Assembly: GCA_020348185.1 (NCBI GenBank)
Contig: CP070743.1
Coordinates: 37,136 to 52,561 of the forward strand
Source of the DNA: Nitrospirota bacterium
GTDB lineage: Bacteria > Nitrospirota > Nitrospiria > Nitrospirales > UBA8639
DNA length: 15,426 bases
Direction: 5' to 3'
Below the pieces are notes generated by a model. It saw only the letters and a program-made list of their open reading frames with translations. It was not told where the DNA came from and did no database searches. The position numbers and the translations under genes are program-made. Position 1 is the stretch's first letter, and each line of letters begins with the position of its first letter. Of this stretch, positions 7,148 through 14,465 are shown one piece after another.

Positions 7148-7667
7148 GAGGGATACCCCATTGCTCAAAAGGGGCAACAGTTATGGTGCCAGCTTGAACA
7201 TCAACATGCCTGATTATCGGGTGAACGACCGGAATCAGCAGCTCGTGTACCTCGTTTCTTACGACAAAGAGATGTTGGTGAGGACGGCTGATGACCTCCT
7301 CGATTTTTCCCAATACTCGTCCCGTTTCATCGTGAACTTCTAAGCCAATCAATTCAAATTGGTAATACTGGGTATCCGGTAAAGGCGGAACAGATTTTTG
7401 CTGTATTTGTATTAACGCGCCTCGAAACTTTGTCGCCTCTTCGGGCGAAGAAAAAGCTGAAAATCTCACCACGTAAAACCGGTTCACTTTCCGGGCTCGA
7501 AGCACCTCTGTTTCTAGAGATTCTCCGGTCGGCATGAGCAACGTCACAGACGTCAGGCATTCAAATCGATCCGGGACATCGGAAAGCGATTCAACATGCA
7601 CATCTCCATGAACCCCAAATGGTCGTAATACTCTCCCAATGGTCACGACATCGGTACTGGTAGACAT
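7137..7667 (-). CDS. rimM: 16S rRNA processing protein RimM
   Basis: A 176-residue ribosome maturation factor for the 30S head. The N-terminal RimM domain (about 8-90) starts with IGRVLRPFGVHGDVHV, and the PRC-barrel (about 98-172) has YYQFELIGLEVHDETGRVLGKI and LLIPVVHPIIRHVDV. It acts with bS16 and S19 during 30S assembly. The cluster order rpsP-rimM-trmD-rplS is the widely conserved one. The ribosome site is poor (AGGA directly next to the ATG). The 108 nt between rpsP and rimM are too short for khpA, which sits at this place in many bacteria. Confidence 0.94.
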   Translation of the reverse strand: MSTSTDVVTIGRVLRPFGVHGDVHVESLSDVPDRFECLTSVTLLMPTGESLETEVLRARKVNRFYVVRFSAFSSPEEATKFRGALIQIQQKSVPPLPDTQYYQFELIGLEVHDETGRVLGKIEEVISRPHQHLFVVRNEVHELLIPVVHPIIRHVDVQAGTITVAPFEQWGIPHAM

Positions 7668-7775
7668 TCCTGAGCTAAGCCCAAACCCTCTCGCGTCCTT
7701 TTTGGGAGAAAACTTTGCTCCAGTCGTGAAGCTGAGAGAGAAGCAAAAAGAAAAGGCGACAATCGCTCGTCGATC

Positions 7776-8060
7776 TTACGAAGACGGGGAACGGCTTTGT
7801 TTCGAGGCAGCTAACGTCTTCAAGATTCCCGCTCGGCGAAGCAAGGCTCGAACCGGATTAGTCGGTTGAGCGCCTTTTTGGAGCCAATCCAGCACCCGCT
7901 CTTGTTTAAACTCGGCCTTATCAGTGGCTTTCAGCGGATCATATGTCCCCACCACTTCTAAAAACCGTCCATCTCGCCGCATTCTCGAATCAGCTGCTAC
8001 GACTCGATAAAAGGGTCGTTTATGCCGACCACATCGTGTTAATCGCAAATGAACTGCCAC
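7776..8060 (-). CDS. rpsP: 30S ribosomal protein bS16
   Basis: A 94-residue small-subunit protein with the full bS16 pattern: VHLRLTRCGRHKRPFYRVVAADSRMRRDGR in its first 32 residues, then the family's EVVGTYDP (35-42) and a C-terminal QPTNPVRALLRRAGI (65-79). The start is GTG, preceded by AAAGGAG at 8069-8075 with an 8-nt spacer, which fits a strongly translated gene. It lies 78 nt downstream of ffh, the standard order for this operon. Confidence 0.95.
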   Translation of the reverse strand: MAVHLRLTRCGRHKRPFYRVVAADSRMRRDGRFLEVVGTYDPLKATDKAEFKQERVLDWLQKGAQPTNPVRALLRRAGILKTLAASKQSRSPSS

Positions 8061-8138
8061 GGTAGATGCTCCTTTGTTGCAAGTTTATCAGTTATGCCTC
8101 TGAATTTCGAATTTTCTGTTAATCTGGCCAAACCGGTT

Positions 8139-9515
8139 TCAGGGTGCTTGCAACACCCGAACTAATTTTTTTCGTTTTTTGGCTTTCCCGAATTGACCTG
8201 CGACCAATGATTTCATCATCCGTCGGGCTTCCAAAAACTGTTTGATCAACCGGTTCACCTCTTGAACCGTCGTTCCGCTTCCACGAGCGATGCGTTTCTT
8301 CCTGCTGCCGTTAAGAATCGTGTGGTCTCGGCGTTCCTTCCGATTCATCGAATCAATGATGGCCACGACTCGCTTAATTTCCTTATCGGGAACTCCGGCT
8401 TCAGGCCCGGCCTGCGCAACCATGGATTTAATTTTTTGCCCACCTGGAAGCATATCGATGATCTGATCGAATGATCCAAGGCGATTGACCTGTTGAATCT
8501 GGTCCCGGAAATCCTCAAGGGTGAGCGTATTACTGGAGACCTTCCGTTGAAGGGTTTCAACCTGCTCTTTGGAAATGCTTTCTTGGGCCTTCTCGATGAG
8601 CGTGAGGACATCCCCCATTCCCAAAATTCGTGAGGCCATGCGGTCAGGATAGAAGGGTTCGAGGGCATCTAATTTTTCACCGATTCCCAAAAATTTAATG
8701 GGTTTGCCGGTCGCCGCCCGAATGGACAACACAGCGCCCCCTCTGGCATCGCCTTCAACTTTGGTCAAAATGACTCCGGTCAGGCCGACGGCTTGATCGA
8801 ATCGTTGGGCGACGGATACGGCTTCTTGCCCAGTCATCGAATCGGCCACCAGCAGGATTTCCTGGGGAGCGACGCCCTGTTTAATGTCAACAAGTTCCTG
8901 CATTAACTCATCGTCGATATGTAGTCGACCGCCTGTATCTAGAACGACGACATCGTATCCATGGTCTCGACCTCGTGCCACTCCATCCCGGCAGGTGTGA
9001 ACCGCGTTGCCCCCCTGCTGGCCCTCCTGGTCACCCCTGTGGACGATGACGTCCAATTCTTGGCCCAGTGAAGCAAGCTGGTCTCCGGCAGCCGGTCGCC
9101 GTGGATCAGCCGCGACAAGTAAGACGCGTTTGCCTTGGGACTTGAAATGAAGGGCAATTTTCCCAGTGGAGGTGGTTTTTCCTGACCCTTGAAGGCCAAC
9201 CATCATAATGACGGTTGGAGGAGAAGAAGAAAGATGAAGGCCTGACTGTTCCTGTCCCAGGAGATCGCGGAGTTCATCCCAAACAATCTTCACCACCTGG
9301 TGAGCCGGGTTGAGACCTTTGAGAACTTCCTGCCCGACAGCCTTTTCCCTAATTTTTTCAATAAATTCTTTGACGATCTTGAAATTTACATCCGCTTCTA
9401 ACAAAGCAAGCCGGACTTCTTTCAACGCGTCAGTAATATTCTGTTCAGTCAGGACAGCCTGTCCGCGTAACTTCTTGAAAACCTTCTCGATTTTTTCAGT
9501 TAAGGAGCCAAACAT
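8139..9515 (-). CDS. ffh: Signal recognition particle GTPase Ffh (SRP54)
   Basis: A 458-residue protein that binds 4.5S RNA and signal peptides and hands ribosomes to FtsY at the membrane. The N domain spans about 1-90. The G domain has GLQGSGKTT (107-115), DPRRPAAGDQL (137-147), DTGGRLHID (193-201) and TKVEGDARGG (251-260). The M domain (about 300-458) has the RNA-binding stretch SRKKRIARGSGTTVQEVN (404-421) and a basic tail. Two motifs differ from the textbook form: DTAGR reads DTGGR (Gly195) and TKxDG reads TKVEG (Glu254 at the guanine-specificity position). Everything else looks intact, so it should be functional. It is the promoter-proximal gene of the long minus-strand cluster. Confidence 0.95.
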   Translation of the reverse strand: MFGSLTEKIEKVFKKLRGQAVLTEQNITDALKEVRLALLEADVNFKIVKEFIEKIREKAVGQEVLKGLNPAHQVVKIVWDELRDLLGQEQSGLHLSSSPPTVIMMVGLQGSGKTTSTGKIALHFKSQGKRVLLVAADPRRPAAGDQLASLGQELDVIVHRGDQEGQQGGNAVHTCRDGVARGRDHGYDVVVLDTGGRLHIDDELMQELVDIKQGVAPQEILLVADSMTGQEAVSVAQRFDQAVGLTGVILTKVEGDARGGAVLSIRAATGKPIKFLGIGEKLDALEPFYPDRMASRILGMGDVLTLIEKAQESISKEQVETLQRKVSSNTLTLEDFRDQIQQVNRLGSFDQIIDMLPGGQKIKSMVAQAGPEAGVPDKEIKRVVAIIDSMNRKERRDHTILNGSRKKRIARGSGTTVQEVNRLIKQFLEARRMMKSLVAGQFGKAKKRKKLVRVLQAP

Positions 9516-9833
9516 GCCAGAACAATCCTATCCTTTCGGTTTTGCTTCAAACAAACTGCATACTTTAGTAAAGCCCCGAAGGGAGAGTCAAGGTGGACAC
9601 CATCAATTCGTTACTAATCGAATTCCCTCCCTAAGGATTCAAAAGGGTTCAGGCTGTAAAATCCCTAACCTGTCATGCTACCGATAATTCGTATGGTGCT
9701 CGAATCATGGTCTGCGCGTCCACCCAGGCTCCCAGTATAATCAAGAGGTTGTGTGGCGATTCTATACAGTATTTTGTGCTTGTATCCCGGGTCATGATAA
9801 TTGATATGAATCCGATTCTTCCTTGTTATCCCC
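9516..9833. other. Divergent intergenic region, 318 bp
   Basis: This spacer separates ffh (minus) from the DUF1295 gene (plus). It holds the candidate ffh promoter near its left end. I see no convincing gene: a 63-codon minus-strand frame across the right half lacks a recognisable product. No clear plus-strand promoter or ribosome site was found for the DUF1295 gene. Confidence 0.6.
9562..9591 (-). promoter_or_regulatory. Candidate sigma70 promoter for the ffh cluster
   Basis: On the minus strand, TTGACT (9586-9591) and TAAAGT (9562-9567) are separated by 18 nt. The -35 box matches the consensus at 5 of 6 positions and the -10 box at 4 of 6. The -10 box ends about 46 nt before the ffh ATG, a normal leader length. 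No other equally good pair was seen between ffh and the divergent gene. Confidence 0.45.
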
Positions 9834-10616
9834 ATGCGATTTGAACTCATTTTCATGAGCTGGCTCCTTCTGGTTCCAGTGATGCTTGCACTGTGGGTTG
9901 TGCAACGGACTCATCAGAATGCGGTGCTTGCTGACCTGGGATTTTGTCTGGGTTTTGGAGTCATGGTCCTCTGGTATGCGGTGGTGGCGGATGGAAATCC
10001 TTTCAGACGATGGCTTGTAGGGAGTATGGGGGCAGTATACGCGTTTCGCCTGGGACTTCATTTATTTCTTAACCGGGTTTACAAAAAAACAGAAGATTCC
10101 CGATATCAACAGCTACGCAGTCAATGGGGGAATCGGGGCCAATTCTATTTCTTCCTGTATTTTCAGGGGCAAGCCATTGCGATCGCGGTGTTTTCCCTAC
10201 CGTTGCTGGTCCTCATGTACAATCCTGAACCTACCTTCAGTTTCTGGGAAGCCGTGGGGACCCTCGTGTGGGGGATCGCAGTAGGGGGGGAAGCCTTGGC
10301 TGACTACCAATTGACCCATTTTCGAGCTCAGTCAAGGAATCGCGGCAAAACCTATCGTGAAGGCTTATGGCGTTATTCCCGACATCCCAACTATTTTTTC
10401 GAAAGCCTTCACTGGTGCTCCTATGTAATCATGGGGATGGGTATTCCGTATGGATGGATCACCCTCATTGGTCCTGTTTTAATGATCTGGGGACTGCTCA
10501 AGATCACGGGAATTCCATTTTCAGAAGCCCAGGCTCTTGCCAGCCGGGGAGAAGACTATCGGAACTACCAACGCACGACGAGTGCATTTTTCCCATGGTT
10601 TCCCAAAAAGGAATAG
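9834..10616 (+). CDS. DUF1295 integral membrane protein (steroid 5-alpha-reductase-like fold)
   Basis: A 260-residue protein with about six or seven hydrophobic segments. It carries the DUF1295 signature: FRLGLHLFLNR (71-81), then KKTEDSRYQQLRSQWG (84-99), FFLYFQGQAIA (106-116), SLPLL (121-125), and the C-terminal block EGLWRYSRHPNYFFE (176-190) ending with TSAFFPWFPK (249-258). The RHPNYF motif is shared with steroid 5-alpha reductases and isoprenylcysteine methyltransferases, where it helps bind cofactor. Substrate and reaction are unknown; a role in lipid or isoprenoid modification is only a guess. The ATG at 9834 has no clear ribosome site; Met8 (9855) is an alternative start. Confidence 0.85.
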   Translation: MRFELIFMSWLLLVPVMLALWVVQRTHQNAVLADLGFCLGFGVMVLWYAVVADGNPFRRWLVGSMGAVYAFRLGLHLFLNRVYKKTEDSRYQQLRSQWGNRGQFYFFLYFQGQAIAIAVFSLPLLVLMYNPEPTFSFWEAVGTLVWGIAVGGEALADYQLTHFRAQSRNRGKTYREGLWRYSRHPNYFFESLHWCSYVIMGMGIPYGWITLIGPVLMIWGLLKITGIPFSEAQALASRGEDYRNYQRTTSAFFPWFPKKE

Positions 10617-10686
10617 CCCGCGTTATGGCTGCAAGTGTTGAGTCCAAAGGCCGTTTGAGGATGCACGTGCCAAATTCTTACCGCAC

Positions 10687-10714
10687 TTATTCACCTTTGA
10701 ACTTTTCACTTTGA
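10687..10714 (-). repeat. Heptamer repeat array covering the ampG stop codon
   Basis: Read on the minus strand, four phased 7-mers occur: TCAAAGT, GAAAAGT, TCAAAGG, TGAATAA. The last unit contains the TAA stop of the ampG-like gene, and the array encodes its final residues (SEKFKGE). It lies between the convergent ends of the DUF1295 gene and ampG. Confidence 0.5.
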
Positions 10715-11979
10715 CCCTCCTTCCCGGCGTTGGCTTCCATCTTTCCAATTCTTGAAATAAGGAGCAACCCTGGAATGGCGATAGCGGTACATAGCAAATA
10801 AAAAACTTCCCACCCGAACCATTCCGCTAAGAACCCGGTTGTTGACCCCGCAATCACTCTCGGTACTCCCATCAAACTCGTCAGTAGGGCGTATTGGGTG
10901 GCTGTAAACCGTTTGTTGGTCATACTAGCCATAAATGCTACATACGCCGTTTGACCTAATCCGCTGGATATGGTTTCAAACGCAATGACGGCGGTTAGGA
11001 CGACAGTGTTGGCACCCACCAGGGCGAGTACGCTGAAGCCCGCGGTGGAAATCATTTGGAGAATACCGAATATCCATAGAGATCGAGATATCCCGAGCCG
11101 ATAAACGAACAAACCGCCGATCAGTCCTCCACCAATCAAAGCCACCATGCCAAAGAGTTTCACAATCGTGGCGTATTCAGTCTTTGAAACTCCGAGATCG
11201 ACCATCAAGGGAGAAATCATTTCTGACCCCATGCTGTCCCCGATTTTATAAAGCAGAATAAAGACAAGGACCAGCAGTGCTTGAGGGCGACTGAAAAACT
11301 CTACGAAAGGTCCCACCACCGCTTCCTGGAATGAGGAGGGTGGAGGCGTTTCAATCGAAGGTTCGGGTGCAAACCAGGTGGTGAATATGCCGATGAGCAT
11401 GAAAGACCCCATGATGACATAGACCATTTGCCAGGAGATGGAGTCCTGATCAGCCAGAAAAAAAGCCAGAGCCCCGGCAACAAGCATGCCCATACGATAG
11501 CCGTAAATGAATAGAGATGATCCAATGCCTAATTCCTCATCCTGTAAAGATTCCCGGCGATAGGCGTCGAGGACGATATCCTGACTGGCACTAAAAAACG
11601 TAATGAGGAGGCACAAGATCACTAATACCGATAAGTCCGTGACAGGATTGGTGAACGCCACCGACGCAATGGCCACCATGAGTGTGATCTGGGTCATCAT
11701 CATCCAGCCTCGTCGCCGTCCCAAAAACGGTGGGATGAGGTGGTCCATCAAGGGAGCCCAAACAAATTTCAGGGTATAGGGCAGACCGACTAACCCGAAT
11801 ACCCCAATGGTGCTCAGATCAAGCCCCTCTTCGCGCATCCAGAATTTTAATGTGGACCCTGTTAACAGGAGTGGCAGGCCGGACGAAAAGCCAGTCAATA
11901 CCATGACCAGCATTTTTGGACTAAACAGAAGTTTGGTGAAGTCCAGCGCCCAATGTCGGGAATGGTTTGGGGCGGTCAT
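10687..11979 (-). CDS. ampG: AmpG-like muropeptide permease (MFS)
   Basis: A 430-residue major-facilitator protein with about 12 hydrophobic segments. The N-terminal half matches AmpG well: LTGFSSGLPLLLTGSTLKFWMREEG (28-52), GVFGLVGLPYTLKFVWAPLMDH (59-80) and LGRRRGWMMMTQ (86-97). AmpG imports GlcNAc-anhydroMurNAc peptides for peptidoglycan recycling. The cytoplasmic loop and substrate sites cannot be checked by eye, so a related PAT-family solute is possible. I take the ATG at 11977-11979 as start; the longer frame uses a TTG at 12015 inside a 7-bp repeat array and would add 12 residues of repeat-derived and spacer sequence. Neither start has a good ribosome site. The last residues also come from a repeat array. 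Confidence 0.85.
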   Translation of the reverse strand: MTAPNHSRHWALDFTKLLFSPKMLVMVLTGFSSGLPLLLTGSTLKFWMREEGLDLSTIGVFGLVGLPYTLKFVWAPLMDHLIPPFLGRRRGWMMMTQITLMVAIASVAFTNPVTDLSVLVILCLLITFFSASQDIVLDAYRRESLQDEELGIGSSLFIYGYRMGMLVAGALAFFLADQDSISWQMVYVIMGSFMLIGIFTTWFAPEPSIETPPPSSFQEAVVGPFVEFFSRPQALLVLVFILLYKIGDSMGSEMISPLMVDLGVSKTEYATIVKLFGMVALIGGGLIGGLFVYRLGISRSLWIFGILQMISTAGFSVLALVGANTVVLTAVIAFETISSGLGQTAYVAFMASMTNKRFTATQYALLTSLMGVPRVIAGSTTGFLAEWFGWEVFYLLCTAIAIPGLLLISRIGKMEANAGKEGQSEKFKGE

Positions 11980-11997
11980 TGGTGAGAGGGTAAATGT

Positions 11998-12018
11998 ACA
12001 AGGTTCAAGGATCAAGGT
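11998..12018 (+). repeat. Short heptamer repeat array between ampG and yqgE
   Basis: Three phased 7-mers, ACAAGGT, TCAAGGA and TCAAGGT, followed by a more degenerate CCAACGT. On the minus strand the array carries a TTG in frame with ampG and so creates a spurious upstream start. The rest of 12019-12146 is A/G-rich and shows nothing else. Confidence 0.5.
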
Positions 12019-12146
12019 CCAACGTTTTCCGATTTGGAGCTTCTTTACCTATTAAACTATTGTGCCTTGGGAAAATTCGAAGCAGAAACAGAATCAGCCA
12101 GATAATTGAGTCAAGAAGGGAGGGCGAAAGAGAAAGTCAGAAGGAA

Positions 12147-12707
12147 TTAATTCAGATTAGGATCAATAGGCATATCGGCATAGATTGTATAATTGCTATC
12201 TAAGGTTTGGAGGACTTCTGCCCAGATGAGGGTGGGATCTTTTTCAAACACCAAGGTCGGGTCGGCCGGCATGGTCAGCCACGATCCGGTATTGAGTTCG
12301 TTTTCTAATTGGCCTGGAGCCCATCCTGAGTAACCCAGAAATGCTCTGAACGATTCATCGGAGCTCGGCTTCTCTAAAATGCGTTCAAGGGTTTGAACGT
12401 TTCCTCCCAAATACATGCCGTTCACGACTTGGTGAGTCTCAGACGGTTCTTCTTCCACCCGGTATAATATGAGTAAACTGTTTCGTTGTACCGGACCACC
12501 GGCAAATACTCGGTGACGCTGCCCTTCGAGAACAGGAACCTGAGGTAGGACTTCCGTAATATTAATTTCGGTCGGGCGATTGACAACGACGCCGAGAGCG
12601 CCCTCTTCTCCATGTTCACACAATAACACCACCGTCTGTCGGAAATTCGGGTCTCGCAAGGCCGGGGTCGCAATGAGGAAAATTCCCTTTTCTAAGGTTG
12701 CTTCCAT
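12147..12707 (-). CDS. YqgE/AlgH (UPF0301, DUF179) family protein
   Basis: A 186-residue cytoplasmic protein. Family motifs: LEKGIFLIATPALRDPNF (5-22), VVLLCEHGEEGALGVVVNRPT (26-46), then FAGGPVQ (68-74) and the C-terminal FLGYSGWAPGQLENELNTGSW, which starts near 123. The family is widespread but its molecular role is not settled; AlgH was linked to alginate regulation in Pseudomonas, which should not be transferred here. The ATG has AGGAT with a 7-nt spacer. It is a single gene, with repeat-bearing spacer on the ampG side. Confidence 0.92.
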   Translation of the reverse strand: MEATLEKGIFLIATPALRDPNFRQTVVLLCEHGEEGALGVVVNRPTEINITEVLPQVPVLEGQRHRVFAGGPVQRNSLLILYRVEEEPSETHQVVNGMYLGGNVQTLERILEKPSSDESFRAFLGYSGWAPGQLENELNTGSWLTMPADPTLVFEKDPTLIWAEVLQTLDSNYTIYADMPIDPNLN

Positions 12708-12970
12708 CTTTTCATCCTACCGCGGCTCCTCAAACCTATTCAAGTCAGCCAGACCAAAGGAACGAAAGAGAATGTGGAAAGTCAAAGAGGCAAAATTCAG
12801 AGTGGAAGGTTTCGAAGATGAGAAATGCTTAATCTTAGAATTTGCCCCCACCAGCATTCTCCCGAGGTACCGAGGAATAGCCAGATGGGAATGGGTGGGG
12901 GATGTTCCCGGATTAGGATGGATGGCGAGAGCGATGGGATGAATGGGTCGTGTAATGCAAAAGATATGAC
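12708..12970. other. Intergenic region, 263 bp, no supported gene
   Basis: This lies upstream of yqgE and downstream of the YggX-like gene. A 120-codon plus-strand frame (12580-12942) runs antisense into yqgE and has no recognisable product. No terminator or promoter stands out. Confidence 0.5.
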
Positions 12971-13243
12971 TTACGTACGGTAGTCTTTAAATTCTACGGT
13001 CGCACCAGGCAATTTAAAAAAGGAGCGCAGGTGGTTCTTCAGGGTTTCCCGGGCTTGTTCATCACCAAGATTCAATTGAAACTCATTAATCACCATGGTT
13101 TTGACTCCCCCTGGGCGATTCCATTCGTTCCAACAATCCTGGCAAACATTTTTCTTGACGTCTTTTTCCAGTTTACCCAAAAACAGGTTTTCAGTCATCA
13201 TTTCGGCAGTTTTATCGCATCGTAAGCAATGGATCTCTGACAT
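12971..13243 (-). CDS. YggX-like Fe(2+)-trafficking family protein with two CxxC pairs
   Basis: A 90-residue protein. The core resembles YggX (Iron_traffic family): GKLEKDV (23-29), W-x2-W (38, 41), then TMVINEFQLNLGD (49-61), AR..L (64-68) and a final SFF. YggX in enterobacteria protects Fe-S clusters and supports iron supply; its single key cysteine is near the N-terminus. Here there are four: Cys6 and Cys9 (CLRC), Cys34 and Cys37 (CQDC). The pairs are spaced like a zinc ribbon, so the protein may bind Zn or Fe directly. AAGGAG lies 8 nt before the ATG. Homology to YggX is judged by motif order only; a small zinc-ribbon protein of another family is the alternative. Confidence 0.72.
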   Translation of the reverse strand: MSEIHCLRCDKTAEMMTENLFLGKLEKDVKKNVCQDCWNEWNRPGGVKTMVINEFQLNLGDEQARETLKNHLRSFFKLPGATVEFKDYRT

Positions 13244-13267
13244 GGTGATTTCTCCTTATGAAACAAA

Positions 13268-13296
13268 ACCATAACGCGAATTTAAAGCGTTGAAAA
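13268..13296 (-). promoter_or_regulatory. Weak candidate promoter for the YggX-like gene
   Basis: On the minus strand, TTTTCA (13291-13296) and TATGGT (13268-13273) are 17 nt apart, each matching the sigma70 consensus at 4 of 6 positions, about 25 nt before the start codon. Matches this weak occur by chance. Confidence 0.28.
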
Positions 13297-13338
13297 GCGA
13301 AAGAGTTATTGATCCTACCATACACTGCTCAGGAAGAA

Positions 13339-13440
13339 AAAGTCAGAACTTAGATCTCAGCACGTGAATCTCAGATCTCAAATTTCAAATCTCAGATCTC
13401 AGGTATTTTTTTTGAAATTTGAAATAGGAGATTTGAGATT
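13339..13440. repeat. Palindromic heptamer array upstream of ppx
   Basis: Nine phased 7-mers from 13339 to 13401 (AAAGTCA, GAACTTA, GATCTCA, GCACGTG, AATCTCA, GATCTCA, AATTTCA, AATCTCA, GATCTCA) are followed by a T-rich spacer (13402-13412). Four inverted 7-mers then run from 13413 to 13440: TGAAATT, TGAAATA, GGAGATT, TGAGATT. The right arm contains exact reverse complements of left-arm units (AATCTCA, AATTTCA), so an A/T-rich hairpin can form. It occupies the divergent spacer between the YggX-like gene and ppx, ending about 70 nt before the ppx start. It could influence expression of either gene, but nothing shows this. Confidence 0.7.
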
Positions 13441-13493
13441 TACAGCAGGGAGTGCGAATATTACGATCGTCTAGAAGTAATGGAATTTAGTTG

Positions 13494-13501
13494 AAAGGAG
13501 G
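13494..13501 (+). promoter_or_regulatory. Ribosome-binding site that sets the ppx start
   Basis: AAAGGAGG, a near-perfect anti-16S match, lies 7 nt before a TTG at 13509. An upstream TTG at 13491 would place this site inside the coding region, so 13509 is the better start. Confidence 0.8.
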
Positions 13502-13508
13502 AAAAGGC

Positions 13509-14465
13509 TTGCTACTAGCTGGGATTGATATCGGAACGTTGACCTGTCGTCTGTTAATTGCGGATGTCAGCACCGATTTGGCAATGAAGGAGATCGAATC
13601 GGATCGTCAGATTCTTCGACTGGGCGAAGGAGTCGACGAAAAGCGATGTTTAAGTCCGGCCGCCATGTCAAGAGTTGTGAAAACGTTGTGTGAGTGGCGG
13701 GATCGAATGGAAGTATATCCCCTCGCTGGAGTGGCTGTGGTTGCGACCAGTGCGGTCCGTGAGGCTACCAATAGAGAAGAATTTGTGGCCAATGTCAAGA
13801 GCGAGGCCGGCTTTGAGGTTGAGATTTTAAATGGTGACGAAGAGGCTCGACGCACCTTATTGGGAATTCAATCCGGTCTTCCTGCTGAGGTTGACGAATT
13901 CTTGGGAATTGATATCGGGGGAGGAAGCACAGAATTCATGCGAGCCCATAACACCAAATTAATCGAACAGCCACACGTCTATTCTCTTGATTTGGGTGTC
14001 GTGCGTTTGACCGAACGTGAATTCCACACTGATGATCCACCAAGTGATCCAGCCCTTTTCGCCGCGGAAGAGGTGATTCAGGGAGAACTTGAAAAAATCA
14101 GGGGCGGGTTGGGGGATTTAAGTGGTATGACCTGTGTCGGCACGGCCGGGACCATTACAACATTAGCGGCAATGGCTCAGAAATTATCCCATTATGAATC
14201 AGCCCGAATTCATAATTACCGGCTCAGTCTTGAAAAAATCCAACAGTTGGAGAAAGAACTGCGGAGGCGTACTCGATTGGAGCGCCGAGATATACCGGGG
14301 CTTGAACAAGGGCGTGAAGACGTCATTGTTGCGGGAACGGTTATCCTTCGTGTGGTGATACAAACGCTGGGATTCCAGGAGTGTCTGGTCAGCGATTACG
14401 GGTTACGGGAAGGTATTTTGGTGCACGAAGCGAACCGGCTCAGAAGTTCCAAGTCCAAGGTGTAA
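13509..14465 (+). CDS. Ppx/GppA family phosphatase (exopolyphosphatase or pppGpp hydrolase)
   Basis: A 318-residue two-domain protein of the ASKHA (actin-like ATPase) fold. Motifs, numbered from the TTG at 13509: GIDIGTLTCR (5-14), VVATSAVREATN (77-88), NGDEEARR (108-115, containing the expected catalytic Glu), GIDIGGGSTEF (133-143), VGTAGTITTLA (210-220) and DYGLREG (296-302). The length fits the short form that lacks the C-terminal HD-like domains of E. coli PPX. Sequence alone does not separate polyphosphate from pppGpp as substrate. The final residues (SKSKV) and the TAA stop come from a 7-bp repeat array. Transcribed alone, divergent from the YggX-like gene. Confidence 0.92.
   Translation: MLLAGIDIGTLTCRLLIADVSTDLAMKEIESDRQILRLGEGVDEKRCLSPAAMSRVVKTLCEWRDRMEVYPLAGVAVVATSAVREATNREEFVANVKSEAGFEVEILNGDEEARRTLLGIQSGLPAEVDEFLGIDIGGGSTEFMRAHNTKLIEQPHVYSLDLGVVRLTEREFHTDDPPSDPALFAAEEVIQGELEKIRGGLGDLSGMTCVGTAGTITTLAAMAQKLSHYESARIHNYRLSLEKIQQLEKELRRRTRLERRDIPGLEQGREDVIVAGTVILRVVIQTLGFQECLVSDYGLREGILVHEANRLRSSKSKV

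Noticed and set aside
9665..9856. 63-codon minus-strand frame in the ffh/DUF1295 spacer
   Set aside because: Overlaps the start of the DUF1295 gene, is of odd composition and has no supporting ribosome site.
12580..12942. 120-codon plus-strand frame partly antisense to yqgE
   Set aside because: The first part is the shadow of yqgE; the remainder (from Met at about 12772) has only a weak A/G-rich upstream stretch and resembles nothing I know.
13339..13440. CRISPR array reading of the repeats upstream of ppx
   Set aside because: Units are 7 bp, contiguous and imperfect with no spacers, which excludes CRISPR.
13433..13464. TTGAGA / TATTAC promoter pair for ppx
   Set aside because: The spacing is 20 nt and the first box lies within the repeat array; too weak to call.
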